Assembly: GCF_019279795.1 (NCBI RefSeq)
Contig: NC_056740.1
Span: 227,380,611-227,444,610, forward strand
Direction: 5' to 3'
DNA: 64,000 nt
From: Protopterus annectens
Lineage: Eukaryota > Chordata > Ceratodontiformes > Protopteridae
The notes below the pieces were generated by a model, which was not told where the DNA came from, made no database searches, and worked only from the letters and a program-made list of their open reading frames with translations. A program made the position numbers and the translations under genes. Of the stretch, positions 10,849 to 23,959 are shown one piece after another (the stretch's first letter is position 1; every line of letters starts with the position of its first letter).

Positions 10849-10906
10849 TTCTTTGATGTTTCGGCATACACTGCCTTCTTGGAGTACACAGTTACTTCAC
10901 ATCACA
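10849..10906 (-). repeat. Penelope-like terminal relic (degenerate hammerhead-type fold)
   Basis: On the minus strand CTCCAAGA is followed by the short stem GGC-AGTGTAT-GCC and then GAAA-CATC. The layout mirrors the CUGAUGA / stem II / GAAA order of hammerhead motifs at Penelope-like element ends, but the first box is badly mutated. It is best read as an eroded terminus of such an element. Confidence 0.35.
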
Positions 10907-11134
10907 CACTTGGTTTATATACACTACTAAATAGCTAATAATACTAACAAAAATATGCTTGTTGTGATTAGTACTCACATCATAATGCTTAAAGATGAAT
11001 CAAAATGATGTGCAGATATGCTGGTTAGCCCTGACTGGGATCCAGAGAACCATTCAGCTCTAGCACTGGTGGAGGCTACTAAGGGTGGGGAGTGGACTGA
11101 GAAACCAATACCAGCTGTCCTTCCTCAGGGCATG

Positions 11135-12960
11135 ATCATAGGATCATAGGAGTTTACTAGGCTAATGGCCCTGGGGCCCTTACAAGCCTAGCCAAGAGTT
11201 TATCCTCAAAAAAGAAACTTCAGTCAGCTCCAGTCACCCCTGTTAATGAGAGACAAAGGTGGAATCCCTGGGACAAATTTGTGGTTTCCCATCCACTCAT
11301 CAAGGTTGCACTTGAAGAGGGTCAGCGAGGTACTCTGTTTGACATGTATGGATGTCTATTCCAGAGACATGGCAGCCTCTAGGAGACAAACCTGTCTCTC
11401 CAGCAGGTTTTGTTGATGTAGCATATTAGATTTATGCCTATCAAGTGGATAATGCATAAGGAGTTAGACTTATGGATATGAAACATCTTTAGTAGGGCAG
11501 GGTCCGATATTGTCTTGTAGGCCTAACACATATCATCTCTGAGCAGTCTGTATGATAGTGATTTAAGCCTGTCCACAAAGGACAGGTGTTGGAGGCCATG
11601 TATTCTTTTTGTGAGGTATTTCTCTGGCCTTTCCAGTTGGTGCAGGTGCTTGGAGAGGTACATACCAAACAGGGTGTTATACTCAATTATAGATCTACTA
11701 AGGGAGGAGTACAGAGAGGTAATAACCTTCTTTTTTTCTGTATGCAATCCCTTTACTTATGAGATGAATCAAGTAAAGGGTTTTCTGACCACCGCTGCCA
11801 CATGATGGTCGAATGTGAGATTGTTGTCAATCTGAGTAACCAGGGAATTGGTGACAGTCTCAAAAAAGTCAGCTAGGATCAGTAGGCAAGATCTGTCCCT
11901 GATGAATTCGAATTGGGTGGGATTGAGTACTTGGAGATTGCCCATGTTCTTGTTTATGAGATCCATAATAATACACTCCATGGCTTTACAGATCAGACTA
12001 GTCTAATGGGATGATAGTTTCAGTAGTGGGACCACCTTTGTGCAAGGGGATGACAATGGCGGTTCTTCACTCTGCTGGAATGAAACATGTAGTTAGGCTG
12101 TGGTTGAATAGGGTGCTCAATGGTAAAGCTAGTTCTTGCTGGAGATGGTGCAGAATACTGTCTGGGATACTATCAGGTCCCTTGGAGGCTATGTTATTTG
12201 CTTTGGATAGGGCCTTTAACACACTCTATGGAGATGTGATGTGTGGGACAAGTATTGGGGATGTTGACTGGGACTTTGGGGGGGGGGTGATAAAGGGGTG
12301 AAGTTTCTGCTGAACCTATCAGCTAGCAGGTTGGCTAAGTCAGCAGGATCAGTGTAAGTAGTACCATTAAGTACTAGTTCAGAACAAATTTGGGCTTTGA
12401 CATGGAGATTCTTAACATAACTGAAGAAGGACTTATGGTTTTCCATTGTTTTGGAGGCTAGTTTCAACTCATAATTGGCTTTGGAGATTTTTACTAGTGA
12501 TCTAATTTGCTTGTTGAGGTGGAGAAGGGAGTTTTTCCGATTTGGAATTTGTTCCTTTTTACCCTTGGACAACAGTTTCTTCCTTTTGTTGTAAAGCCTG
12601 TTGATAAAGGATGTCCACCAGATAGGTTTGTGTTTCCTTGAGGAGCAGATTTTAGTTCTGTTCGGTATGGCTGAGTCCACCCAGTTGTACAGGTGCTTGC
12701 ATACTGCACTGGTGTACTCTTCAGCATAGTTGTCTGCATCATCTGAGGGGACCAGTGGTGTGAAGCTGCTAATACCCCCCCATAGGAGGTTGTAGTCAGC
12801 TTTTGAGAATTGATTTTTAGCTTGGTTATGGCTGGGAAAGGGTTGGGTGGGATAGAAACTTCGAATGAGACAGACCGATGATCTGAGCTCACCAGGGAAT
12901 AACATACTGTGGGATGGGATATATGATGTGGGTTTCAGCCCCACCAGAAACACCATCTAC
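11135..12960 (-). pseudogene. CR1-like LINE, endonuclease end plus RT with internal deletion
   Basis: Reading from 12960 leftward, SSDHRSVSFEV is the C-terminal SDH motif of the apurinic endonuclease. A linker follows with the WWTSFINRLYNKRKKLL and KANYELKLASK segments. RT starts with SKGPDSIPDSILHHLQQELALPL and IPAE-RTAIVIPLHK (12230-12010), then the PTQFEF segment (11980-11830). The frame then jumps to the LINE C-terminal region (NLTFDHHVAAV, SIIEYNTLFGMYL, RLLRDDMC), so the palm with its FADD box is missing: an internal deletion near 11825. The 3' end near 11135-11160 has repeated CCTATGATC units, like the ATTCTATG tails of CR1. Stops are present and it is non-functional. Confidence 0.82.
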
Positions 12961-13819
12961 TGAAGACTGGAGTTGAGGTTCTCATGGCTGCCTGCACTGC
13001 TGCTTTACTAGCAGATATAGCAGTGGCAGAGCATTGCAGCACAGTTTAAAGGGCATAGTACAACGACATACTCATGCCACTTGGCTGGTCTTGTTTTTCC
13101 CATCCAAATCTGACTGCCTTGTATTTAAGATGCCTCCTCTAGCTGTGGTGTGATATCCCCTTTCCTTGGCTATTGCCCATAGATGCAGTAACATATTCAA
13201 ATGCTGCTGTGAAAGCTTTCCCCGAAGATGGAGGACTGATATGCAGAGGGGAAAATGCAGTGCACATCACTACACCAGGGGAGTGAATGTCTGAAACAAA
13301 ATGAATGACAGTAGTCAGTGGTGAGATAACCAAAAATAAATAAATACATAAAATTGTAACTACACATAGCAGCACACACATCCAAGTTATTATAAATGAT
13401 AATCCAGATGTACAGACTGAAAAGCAACTTAAGGACATATGAAGATATGGGGACTTCAAACAGCGGTACAGAAGCAAAGACATTAGCAAATAGGAAGGTA
13501 AGTCAAAAATGACTATGTAAACATATGACAGGGACTTTGAAAGGGTGCAAACAGAGCCACAAGGGACAGCAAAGTGATGCCACAGGATTAATGTATTTTA
13601 CTATCCATTTACAATAAATTTGTTGACTAACAGCTCAAGTCAGCTCTCCTTACTGTAAAGGTCATAAAGCTAAGAAGAAACCCCTACCTCAAGAGTGCTA
13701 CTTCATATACTCAGTGGTACATAAACATTTTGGGAAAATATCAGTTTCAACTTAGTTCCAGTATGAGATGACAATCCTATATATTGTGTTGGTACCTAGA
13801 CAAACAAATTGGGCCTGAC
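12961..13819. other. No recognisable feature
   Basis: Open frames on the minus strand at 13139-13489 show no family motif and probably arise by chance. No repeat boundary is evident before the SINE target duplication at 13820. Confidence 0.45.
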
Positions 13820-14120
13820 ACACCAGGTGACAGAAAAAGCCGCAGTGGTGCAGCAGTAGCGTTGTCGCCTCACAGCAAGAGGTTCTCTTGTTCGATTCTC
13901 GGCTGGAGCTCCTTCTGTGTGGTGTCTGCATGTCCTCCCCGCGGTTGAATGATGTTTGAAAGACATGCATAAAAGGGCATGCCTTTGTTGAAGGTTGGGC
14001 ATCATACTGGCACCTTGGCACTGTAAAAATCAACTGCCAATCATTAGCGGACCGAAGTTCTGCTGTGGCGACCCCTAACCGGGAAAGCCGAAAGAAGAAC
14101 AACACCAGGTGACAGAAAAA
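13820..14120 (+). mobile_element. tRNA-headed SINE (DANA/HE1-like) with 19-bp target duplication
   Basis: The SINE body is 13839-14101 (263 bp), flanked by the perfect 19-bp direct repeat ACACCAGGTGACAGAAAAA (13820-13838 and 14102-14120). The head has an A box (TGGTGCAGCAGTAGC) and a B box (TTGTTCGATTCTC). It resembles zebrafish DANA/HE1-type V-SINE heads (CAGTGG-GCAG...GTCGCCTCACAGCAAGA). The 3' end CGCTGTGGCGACCCCTAAC... GGGAAAGCCGAAAGAAGAA matches the 3' end of the RTE LINE at 29.8 kb, the likely source of its mobilising enzyme. The perfect duplication suggests a relatively recent insertion. Confidence 0.9.
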
Positions 14121-14372
14121 AAATTATCCATTGGGGTCAGGTGTTGATGTCTTTCTAGGTGATACTTTTGGTCTAATATCCCTTGGTATTATGCCATCAA
14201 AAATATACCTGTAAGAAAAATAAAAGGGGTAAATGAAATCAAAAAACAAGAGTAAAACACAAACAACTATGTACAGTATTTTTTTTCTGATACAAGCTTT
14301 ATCCTTTTAGGGTTATAATGAGCTGATCCTATCCCAGCTAGCAAGCAGGCAAGAAACATAACTCATGACACA

Positions 14373-14518
<146 letters not shown>

Positions 14519-14839
14519 GAGGCACACATACACATATGCAGGCACATGCGTACAAGCACTGATACACACAGGCAAACTGGAGGAGGTGTGGGATAACCAG
14601 AACATGGACACATGGAGCACAGTCCAGCTGTATGCTGAAGAGGCTGGGAAATGAACTGGAGAACAAGACATTGTGTAGCAGTAATGATAACTGTACTGCT
14701 GTGTTCATCTCAGCTACGTACTGAGACTCTTACATGTACTGGAAGCAAACGATTTTAAATATCTTGCATGTAGTTTCCTTACACTAGGAGATCATTAAGC
14801 ATATTATTATCTGCTTTGCTCATAGCCCTAACCATACCT

Positions 14840-15175
14840 TTCAACTGTCTAGAATTTCCCAGACTGTCCAGAATTATGTCTCATATTTTTGATCTGTTCC
14901 TTATAAAATGTACATTATTCTGGTAAATCATTGAAGACTGACGTTACTAAATAATGACAGACATTTCAGTTTCAGACGTCATATGTTTTTTTAGCAACTT
15001 TATAAGTTCGTAATATTTAAAATGTGTTCTTGATTTTGGAGTTCCTCCCATTATGTTAGGCTTTGTCCAGAATTCCTCCACGAAAAGGTTGAGATGTAGT
15101 GCCCCTCTCCATTATTTTTGTCTTTGTCCAGAAATGTTGTATTTAGAGGTTGAAATGTATGGCCCTAACCTAGAT
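14840..15175. repeat. Unclassified dispersed repeat, copy 1
   Basis: This stretch shares CAGTTTCAGACGTCAT and CTTTGTCCAGAA...AGGTTGA..TGTA(T) with 35225-35500, and part of it (TTTGTCCAGAATTC...AGGTTG) with 62205-62430. The GTCCAGAA block occurs twice here (15066 and 15125). No coding sequence or clear ends are visible. It is probably a non-autonomous element. Confidence 0.5.
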
Positions 15176-17160
15176 TAACAACTGCATCTTTTATGTGTAA
15201 ATAAATTATAGGGTAAATTATGATGCCTGTCCTTTTTTCCATGCAGAACTACTAATCCAGGAGGAGTGAAGACATATGATCATACCTTATTTAAAAGTCA
15301 AAACTCTCTGTCTAGATACTCTCAGAGTACTATTTCCAATGTAATCCAATAAACCACTTACAACTTGATTTTCCGTTCAATGAAAATGAATCATTTTTGT
15401 ACTTCCTTATGCAGGTTAGACATTTCTGGGCCATTGAGTGTCTGACATGATTGAAAACCTATGCTTTCTCTACAGAGGTGGTGTCAGGATATGCAACAAG
15501 ATGACCAGTTCATTCAGCTGATGCAACTTCCCACATTTCCAGGAATATCCATTTCACATCCATACAAAAGTGATTAAACTTTCTATACTTCTAGGATGTA
15601 TGATTATAAGTCTACATTTCTTGCTCAGTGCCTATGGTCTTTGGAAATTTAATGCTGTGCCTATATGCCTTGTTGCACTTATAACTAACTGTAACTTGCA
15701 ACACAATTGATATTTCTATATGTTTTTCTTAATGGAAGGCAGGAACAGTATGGCATTTTAATGATTTATCTCTACAGCTCTTATATAGTTTAATGAAAGT
15801 GTGACTTGTATTCCTTTTTGACAAATGAATATCATTAAGAAGGTTTCCCACATATAGAGGGGTAAGATAGACTGATTCTATATTCAGCAGGGAGAGACAG
15901 ACCTGGAAGTATGTATGTGGTACTTCTTTATTAATTTGATATATCCCTAAAAACTGCTAGATGTGTACAAATTCGGTCCCTTTTCTAACTTCTAAACTGT
16001 TTCCCTTGTACAGCTGGCAAAAAATCACTGTTGTTCATTGCAGGGAGCAATATGGAAACCAGTAAACTAGTACAAACATGCATGGACTGGCAAATAAACC
16101 TAAAGAAGATTTCTAGATCACTTTATATATCTAGTTTAAAGAGGATACTGGTTCATTTAGCATATATTCCTCAGTGTTTCAGTTCACCACATAAATATGT
16201 AGTATACCTAACCTGCCTCCATTTGACAGAGTTATATGTCAGACTTGAAATTTGGTGGATACTATCTGCAACTTAGAGGCACACAAAAATTATGTGTATG
16301 TGTGAGAAGAATTATAATACAACTGAAAAATGTTACCATCTTGACAATGAAAAATGCAGCTGTATTGACTCAAGATGAAACAGAAGATTGAAATTGTACC
16401 ACTCAAAACTCATTTTAGCAGTTCTAAGAGTCACTCTTATAAAAAGAATTATTCCCTCCAGTACAAGTCTTTTGAGTGTGTACCTTTAACCCCTAGTGGG
16501 TGTGGCCTAAGCCTTTACAAATGAAGTTATCACCTTACAATTCTAATAAATACTCATTGACAGAGGTCAAATATCAGTACAATTGTGTTTGCCATCATGT
16601 ATGCTTCAAGATAAAATATTCTGATACCTTGTATGTAGCGTGAATTTGGAATTATTAATGCAAGTATGAACAAGTAATATTTGACGCCTAGAGGAGCAGT
16701 AGGGGGTAACTGCAGATGCACCTGGAGGCGTCACTCGGATGTAATGAGTGTGAACCTTCTTCCAGTTCTGTGAGACCAAAAATGCAAATACTGCATCTCT
16801 GAGAACTGTTTTATGTTAATATTCCTTGTCTAATAAATACTGATGCTGCTACAGCAATAGGCTGTTTTACATCTTTAAACCCTATACTTCACTGCCTCAA
16901 ATCAGCTCTACAATCTGTAAGGCAATTACAGTAACTATAGATACCATTTCTTAAAGCTGATCTACCATTATTTTTTTTCATTAGTGCTAAAGTATCTGTT
17001 CATTCTAAACAGAGATTCCTCAGAGAAAATGAACTAGACCAAATGTCAACATGGTGTAAGTGATCTATGCAATGCTTGTACCCCTGGGGGTTGTTATTAT
17101 TTATTTCCCAGTAAATCTTTTTAGCCTTAGATGGCAAATTCAGGGTTAAATATTAGTTGG
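15176..17160. other. No recognisable gene; possible eroded LTR-like end
   Basis: Mostly A+T-rich unique-looking sequence. Around 16690-16860 a block with GAGGCGTCACTCGG followed by two AATAAA-type signals resembles an LTR R-U5 end, but I cannot find a matching second copy or ends. I leave it uncalled. Confidence 0.4.
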
Positions 17161-17186
17161 ATAAAAACACTTAAAGGGCTATATGA

Positions 17187-17470
17187 TTTCATTTATTTAT
17201 TTGTTTTACTATTTGGTAACTTCATAGGCGGACTTGTCCAGAAACCCTTTTCAGCTGCCTCCAGGGCTCAAAGCCAATAAATAGTGCAAGTAAACTTACT
17301 TATTCATTTCAAATATGATATATTATTATATTTACATAACTGCAAAAGTTTAGAAAGTTTGTGTACCATTACTATACAGTTTTTGTAAAGTAGAATGTTA
17401 TATAGTTCTTATTCAGTATTAAATAAAGTAACAGATTTGCATTAGGTTTTATTGGTTTTATCACTTTACA
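17187..17470 (-). repeat. TTTA-headed dispersed repeat
   Basis: TTTATTTATTTG followed by GGCGGACTTGTCCAGAAACC and a long A+T-rich tail. The layout resembles the repeat at 9376-9840. The family is not identified. Confidence 0.4.
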
Positions 17471-18370
17471 AGGTTTGCAATACAGTTTGGCTACATGAAA
17501 TTGCTTCCTGATGGTTTAAAACTGAATTTCATTGAAAAAACATCAAATGAAAGAGAGGAAAAAAGATTTATAGAGAGAGGCCTAGAGACTAAGAAAAGAC
17601 CACAGGAGTCAGCAGAGTTAAAACGCAAAGGAAAACAATGTAGAGACTGTAAGCGTTCTTAGAATGCTCAGTCATTTGTCCATATTATCCCTAAAGCATT
17701 TACAAGCATCTTCCTTGGACATGTGCTCAGAAAAGGACTTTTTATAATTATCTTGATGCCTTGTTTCAGCTGGTACAGAGACAGGCCTATTCGCGAGAAG
17801 GCTCTTTCACCAATAAGTGTTCTAAATGTGAATGGTTGAGTGCTATTACGTTATCCTGAGAATTTCTTAGGGAGTAGGGATATACCCTGATAGAGAGTTT
17901 TCTTTTCAGAGGGGAGAAGTAGGTAAGTTTAAGAATTTTGTATAGTAAGTTGCATTGAAGATAAGTGTTTTTAGTAATGGGTAGCCAGTTTTAAGGTATT
18001 TAAAAGATTGCAATGGTGTATACATGGTTATCAGCATGTAAAGCAAATCTGGCAATTTTAATCTCAGTGACTTATAGTTTTTGTGTGTTACAGGCAGAAC
18101 ATTAAGAAACAAATAGATAAAATTACATTTTACCAGTGCTTGGTGGGCAGTAGGAGATTGTAAATGTGATATGTTATAGCAGAGTATTAGTTATGAGGTG
18201 ACTTCATTAATGATATTGCTAGTATGTGTTATACAGCTTATCACAGAGTCAAGGGTTAGGCCTGAAAATTTGTACTCTGTTAACAAGGAATATTATGGTT
18301 GTTATTGACTGAAATAGTAAGGACAGGAAGTTTAAAAGCCCTGTGAAGGGAGGAAAGAAGTGTAACATTT
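17471..18370. other. Unclassified, possibly non-coding repeat
   Basis: Repeat-like, moderately conserved-looking sequence (for example GAGAAGGCTCTTTCACCAATAAG near 17796), but no family or boundary is recognised. Confidence 0.3.
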
Positions 18371-18388
18371 TTGTGTGCATGCATGTGT

Positions 18389-18462
<74 letters not shown>

Positions 18463-18482
18463 GTGTGTGTGTGTGTGTGCGC
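18371..18482. repeat. (TG)n microsatellite
   Basis: About 100 bp of TG with few interruptions. Confidence 0.97.
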
Positions 18483-19059
18483 ATATGGTTAATTTGGATT
18501 TCATTTTCTTAAGACCATTAGTAAAGATAAAGCTTAAGGAGCAATTGCTGAAGTTGAGACTGCAGGATTGTTTGTCGGAAATAATAAAATATAATATACA
18601 TAAATGTTATTAAGTATAAACTTATTCTATGTACTAGACTTGACAGGCAACTGTCTCCTATCCTGATGTCCTCAACAAAAGTCTTCAATGATACATATTT
18701 GGGATTTGTTTGGCATTTTAGATGTTGGATTCCATATTAAAAAGTACAAGCACCAAGGAGGAAAAAGATCCCTACCATATTGTATTTTACTAGACATTCA
18801 TATTTTTATTGTATTTAGATTCAGGACCATACATGGATCAGTGTACCTCTTTGTAGAAACCAAGAATTATGGCACCAGGTTACTGGTCCTAAGTTGCAGT
18901 GACAAGGCAATTTAGTAGAAGATTTATTGCGTCTGCCAAAAATGGTATGATAGAAAAAGTAAACCATACAACATTACTAGGTGACCACCATGGAGCAGAT
19001 GTGATTGCAAAAAAATCATCAAAAGCTAGGTACATTATACAGAGTGTAAACCTGTCTTA

Positions 19060-20150
19060 CTAACATGGCCAGATGGCATAAACCTTTAGCATTCTTATTG
19101 CTATGTCTCCTCTATGCTGCCCCAATCTTCACTAACATTCAAATCTCATAACTGTCTAAACGTGAGCAATGTTATAACAAAATAGTAAATTTGCTGAAAA
19201 CTATGACAACAGAACACACCACTGCCCAACACTCAGAAATAAATTAGTTAGAACTATCACTTCATCTAGTTCTTTTTCAGCTATCTACAATACACATAAT
19301 TCTCTGTAAGCCAGAAAACTGCCTAGCCCCATACAGCTTAATATAACACTACTCCTCTGACACAATTTTACACTCTAGAGAAAAATCACTAATCACTATT
19401 AACAAATCATTTAACACTGCAGGTGACCATAGTCAAACAGTGTAGCTAAACTATGGAACCATTGCCACTGAAATCCATTCCGAATGTAAACTCATTTAAA
19501 GCACAACCAAAACTTCACCTATCAAATGAATGGATCTCCTTCTGTACATCTCCAGGATAAACGTCCCTGTAATCTTCATCTTGCCATATCATCAAACTAT
19601 TTGTCTTCACATAGAATCCAATGACTTTTAAACAGTCTATAACAATACTTGGATAGATTTACTAGCCTCTCCCACTCATATACATAGTTTTATGACACTG
19701 TTCATCACCCCACATTTCTATGTCTAACCTACATCTAAATCTTATGATAGCTGTATATAATTGTATTGGTGCCTTAATACCCCACCTGTCAACTACAATA
19801 TTAACATTTTCTGCCCTACCAAGTGCCTTCCATCACTTTCATTTCTTTGAATTTCTAATCACTAACCATAGGATCAATTGTCTATTTGAAAAAAATCCGT
19901 TAAGGAATCTTTTTCAATTGCTCAAAATTCGACATCTGTCAAGTATCTGTACTATAAATTTTCCTTTACATAATAAGAATGTAGTCAGATTATCAAATGT
20001 ATGTGTAGATGTTAATGCTATTATGTATTGCCTTTTCATGTGTATTACTAAATGTCTCTTTAAAAATGTTTATAATATGTTGAAGCTTTTCTCTCCAGGT
20101 CACTGTTGAAAAGAGTTTTTTTTTGACTAAACTCAGATGGATAATCCTGT
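19060..20150 (+). pseudogene. LINE C-terminus and 3' UTR, CR1/Rex-like
   Basis: With stops ignored, plus-strand frames give LLCLLYAAPIFTN, EQCYNKIVNLL, EHTTAQHSEINWLEL-like and STIHIILCK segments. A block near 19440 reads as the LWN-xP-x-I motif. These appear in the order seen at the C-terminus of CR1/Rex1/L2-group LINEs (LQNRxLRII...HTxxLH...LxWL...LWNxLP...FK). The coding relic ends near 19560. The following A+T-rich part to about 20150 looks like its 3' UTR, ending in a GTCACTGTTGAAA...GATGGATAATCCTG block. It is heavily mutated. Confidence 0.55.
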
Positions 20151-20708
20151 AAACAAAAACAAAATTGAAATGATTAAATTATCAGACTGCGGAACAGAGA
20201 CACATTTAATGATCTGATCTTCATGATCAGGATGATGGCTAAACTATGACTACCATATGGAAAGATTTCAAGGCAATGTCTTTAGTTTTACTAATTAGTT
20301 TGGTATAATTACAGTTACCATTAAGAGAAGTGTGTTGGCAATCCCTTTGTATAGTTCAACTGCCAGCAGGCATACATTTGAGAAAAAATCAGTTATATTC
20401 TGAACATGGTATGTGTCACCCTTACATCTGAGTAGTTAAGATGGATTAACATTGTAAAAAAAGAAAGATTACATGTATCAATGTTTTAAGGATATTTTGA
20501 TGAGTAGATATAATTTTCCCAATGTCAGAAAGTTATGACAGGTGATTTAATACTTAATAATGTCAGATGCAATTTGCATCATTAAAAGAGTAATCTGTTA
20601 TCTGAATTTGCCAATGCTTGTAATATTTTAATGAGTAACTTGACCCTTCAAAATATTCTTATGTAATTGTGTGCATCTGTGGGAAAAAAAGCACTAAATA
20701 ATTATAGA

Positions 20709-20890
20709 TCTGATGTTGTTCATCTTCTTTCCATTCATCACGGATGGGTTTGATTCTGAGCCCTCAGAACTGAGTCAGCCTATTACCAAGCTCATTCCAG
20801 CCAAAAATCTCTCGAGCTAAGTCTCTACCCAGAATGCCCTTCTCTCTGTTACCTCACATCTCATTTGCCGTGTAGCCATAAAGCCGCGTT
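20709..20890 (+). repeat. DIRS left inverted terminal repeat
   Basis: Key matching blocks to the reverse complement of 26900-27058 are CATTCATCAC, GAACTGAGTCAGCCTATTAC, CTCGAGCTAAGTCTCTACCC, AGAATGCCCTTCT and GTTACCTCA. Identity is high over about 170 bp. Confidence 0.9.
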
Positions 20891-21245
20891 TCAGCCGAGC
20901 TGTCAGCTAAGTGGAACCTTTTTGATATTTGTGTGAAAATTTTTGGATATCTTCATATTTTATTAAACAATTAATATTTCTAGTGTCTTTTCTTTTGTCT
21001 AACCTTGTTTTTCCTCTCTGCCTGTTGTTACCATTGGTAAACTTTCAAGTACCATTGTTGGTACGGCCTTTCCTCCCTACCCTTGTGGTATTTCTTCAAT
21101 ACTGTAGTTGGAATTGTCTCTCCTGTTTAACCTATTAGCTTTGAGTTTATTCAGATGTTTCCCTTCTTTTCTCTACATACCAGTGTATTGTTATATTTGT
21201 GACTTTTTTGAATGGAGTTGACTTCATTATAGTTGGATTATACAG

Positions 21246-23220
21246 TTGGCCTGTGGTGTTTTTTCTGTCAAGATGTCAGAGAAGAAAGGTACTTCAGGTT
21301 TTAAGCATTGTACTTCATGTAAGGGCAAGTTACCTAGCAGTGATTCTCATGATGACTGTGTATACTGTTTGGGAGTGACCCACCTTTCGGTGCAGCCTCC
21401 AAGTGACATTTGTCAGAGTTTCAGTCAACACACTCTTAACGAGCACAAATATAAACTCATTCTAAAAGGGTTACATAAGTCTCCCTTCTCAGAGACCACT
21501 TCTGTGATGGAGGTCTCAACCCCTCCTTCTAAGGACAAAAAGAGATCCCACTCTGTTCCTTCTTCACCATCAGGTGATCAGAGCAAGCCTGGGAAATCAA
21601 AGGTCCCAATGTTATCTTCAGAGCATAAATCTGCCTCTTCGGCTCTGACTATCTAAAAATATTCGATACTGGGGCCTGCTTCGGCACTGGTCCTGCCTCC
21701 ATCACTGATCATAGACCTTACTATGCCTATTTCAACTTCGGCACCTGTGGCCACTTTGGCTCAGGGCACACCTTCGATTATGCCATTAGTTTCCATTTTG
21801 GAACTGACAGTTTTGGCTCTGAGTGCCACTTTGGCACCGAGCATTGTACCGACCTTATGGATTTGACCACTTTACTTCTGGTCTTGAAACTAGAGACTTC
21901 GGTGCTGGAAGACCTTGCACCATGGACCCAATACTCCCCTTCCGTAGATCCATTTCTGGGCCAAGCCTATAGCCCATTCCTGGAACATCCTGACTCTCTG
22001 TCTGGAGTAGCCACTAGATCCACCAGGAGACTTTTGGAACACGAAGTGGTGCATCTTGTAGATCAGCTGTTGTTAGCCAGGGGGATTCCCTCACTTTCTA
22101 AGACCCATCCACCTGCAGGACCTGGTCTGTCTTATCCACGGACTCCATCTTACTCTCCTTCTTTGACCATCTCGGTTCCAAAACCTTCTGCTCTGACATC
22201 CTTCTTGGAACCCATCACCTAAGCACCTACAGTGCATCTCAATCCAGCTCCGAGTTTGTCCCTTTGGTCTTCGGTTCCTGCTGAATCGGTCCTTCCTCAA
22301 TCTGGGGACTGGGGGATGGGCACGTTGGCCCAAGGTACGGAGCCGTCTCTCTCCTCGGTTCCATCCTCGACACCGATAGCCACGTCTGCACTGATTCTGC
22401 TTGAAGCTTCATCCATGGGGGTGGGTTCTTCAGAGTGGGGTGTGACCCTGGTCCCGAGGTTGTCTTTCTCAGTTCTGAGCTCCCATCCCTCTTCAGGCGT
22501 GCCTGCCTTCTGCACGATGGAGAGGGAACTAGCTTCTGGCAGCACTCCTTTGACATCAGAACCCCAGTTTTCACCCCCTGAGCTACAGCTGTCATAGACC
22601 ACCCCCCTCGGGACACCGGGCAGAGAAGCTGCAGGACACCCCTGTTCAGGGTACCTGGTCTTCTGAGTCCTCTTCAGAGACCCCCACAAAAGAAGACATG
22701 CAAGAGGAGGCAGATGGACTCACCTGAGGAGTCCTTAATGGAAGACACAGATTACGGTGATGGTGAAGGGTCCCCATGGTCACCTCCTGATGATGTCTCC
22801 TTCAGAGACATTCTGAAAATTTTAAAGCAGAGAGGTGACTGGAAGCCCTCCAACCCTTTGTCTGAGGAGTCCATGTTCCTGCAGGCTTTTTGTGGCTGGC
22901 CTTCTACCTCTTTGGTAATCCTGCCTGCTGACAAGCTCATCCAGCTCATCGTGCAGCATGCTTGGAAGAGCCCTGATTCCACTGAGATGATCCATCGGAG
23001 ACCAGACAAAATTCTTTCCCCTCCCGAGGGAACCCACATTGTCAAAGGGTTACCAGTTGATGCTATGGTGGTGGCAGCGGCCATGAAAAAGGACTTGGCT
23101 GAGGAAAGTTCCTCTGTCCACCCACCCAGCAGGGAGTCCCGGGTGATGGACCTTTGCTATATGGTCCCTGAATTATTTGGTACATTTTATGAGGCTCCAG
23201 AGGAACTTGATCTCTGAACT
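21246..23220 (+). pseudogene. DIRS gag-like ORF1 pseudogene
   Basis: The N-terminal open part (21246-21656; first strong Met at 21273) encodes a Cys/His cluster FKHCTSCKGKLPSSDSHDDC-VYCLG. This resembles the CGxxxPxxDxHxxCxxCLG box at the start of DIRS gag proteins. A Ser/Pro-rich low-complexity middle follows in shifting frames (21657-22700). The C-terminal part (22714-23217) is acidic at first. It then carries the SFRDILKILKQRGDWK and WKSPDS...RRPDKILSPPEGTH segments, the usual conserved C-terminal region of this family. Frames change at least twice, so it is broken. Confidence 0.8.
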
Positions 23221-23959
23221 CTCTGGGACACTCACAGGACAGTTGTCTGATGAGGTACAAAGTTGCCTCACAGCTCGCAACCCTGGAATCAGTATCCAAC
23301 TCATCCATGAAGTTGCTGTCACATGCGACTGAAGGGGCAGCTAGAGCAGAGGGTTCAGGCATTGTTATGAGGCATCATGCCTGGATGTGCATTTGTGAAC
23401 TCGGAGATCCCTTCAAGTCTTCTTTTCTGAATACTCCCATCGAAGCTTCATCTCTTTTTGGCTCCAAAGTGAAGGACATGCTAACTAGGTGCAAACAAGG
23501 TGGACAACCCTGTCTGCCGTAGGCTTATGGTTTTCCAACCCTCAACTTAGCTTCTCCAGGAATCAGAGGAGTGGACAAATATGGCATAAGAAATTTCAGG
23601 GTCCTTTCTGTGCTGCACATAGTGATGATACTCCCACAGGCAGAGGGGGTAACAATTCCAGAAGACACCCCTATAGAGGCAGAGGGGGTCCTCATAACCA
23701 AGGCTCCAGGGACTCTTTCTCTGGATAGCCTTATCAGCACTCTTGAGGAGCAGCCACATTGCTTACCTCTGGAAGCAGTCAAAGTAATTTCTTTCTGCAC
23801 CAAGCTGCCTGGCAATCTATCACCACCTATCGTTGGGTGCAGAGCATTATCACCAGAGTTTACACCATTCCCCTTTCTTGTCAGCCAAAATTTCCAAGAA
23901 AACTTCCTGATGTTCCACCCAGTCAAAGGGAAGAATCAGCTTCAGAGATTATAAAGCTG

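Noticed and set aside
16690..16860. Solo LTR
   Set aside because: Poly(A)-like signals and a G/C-rich block are present, but no TG...CA ends, target duplication or second copy could be found.
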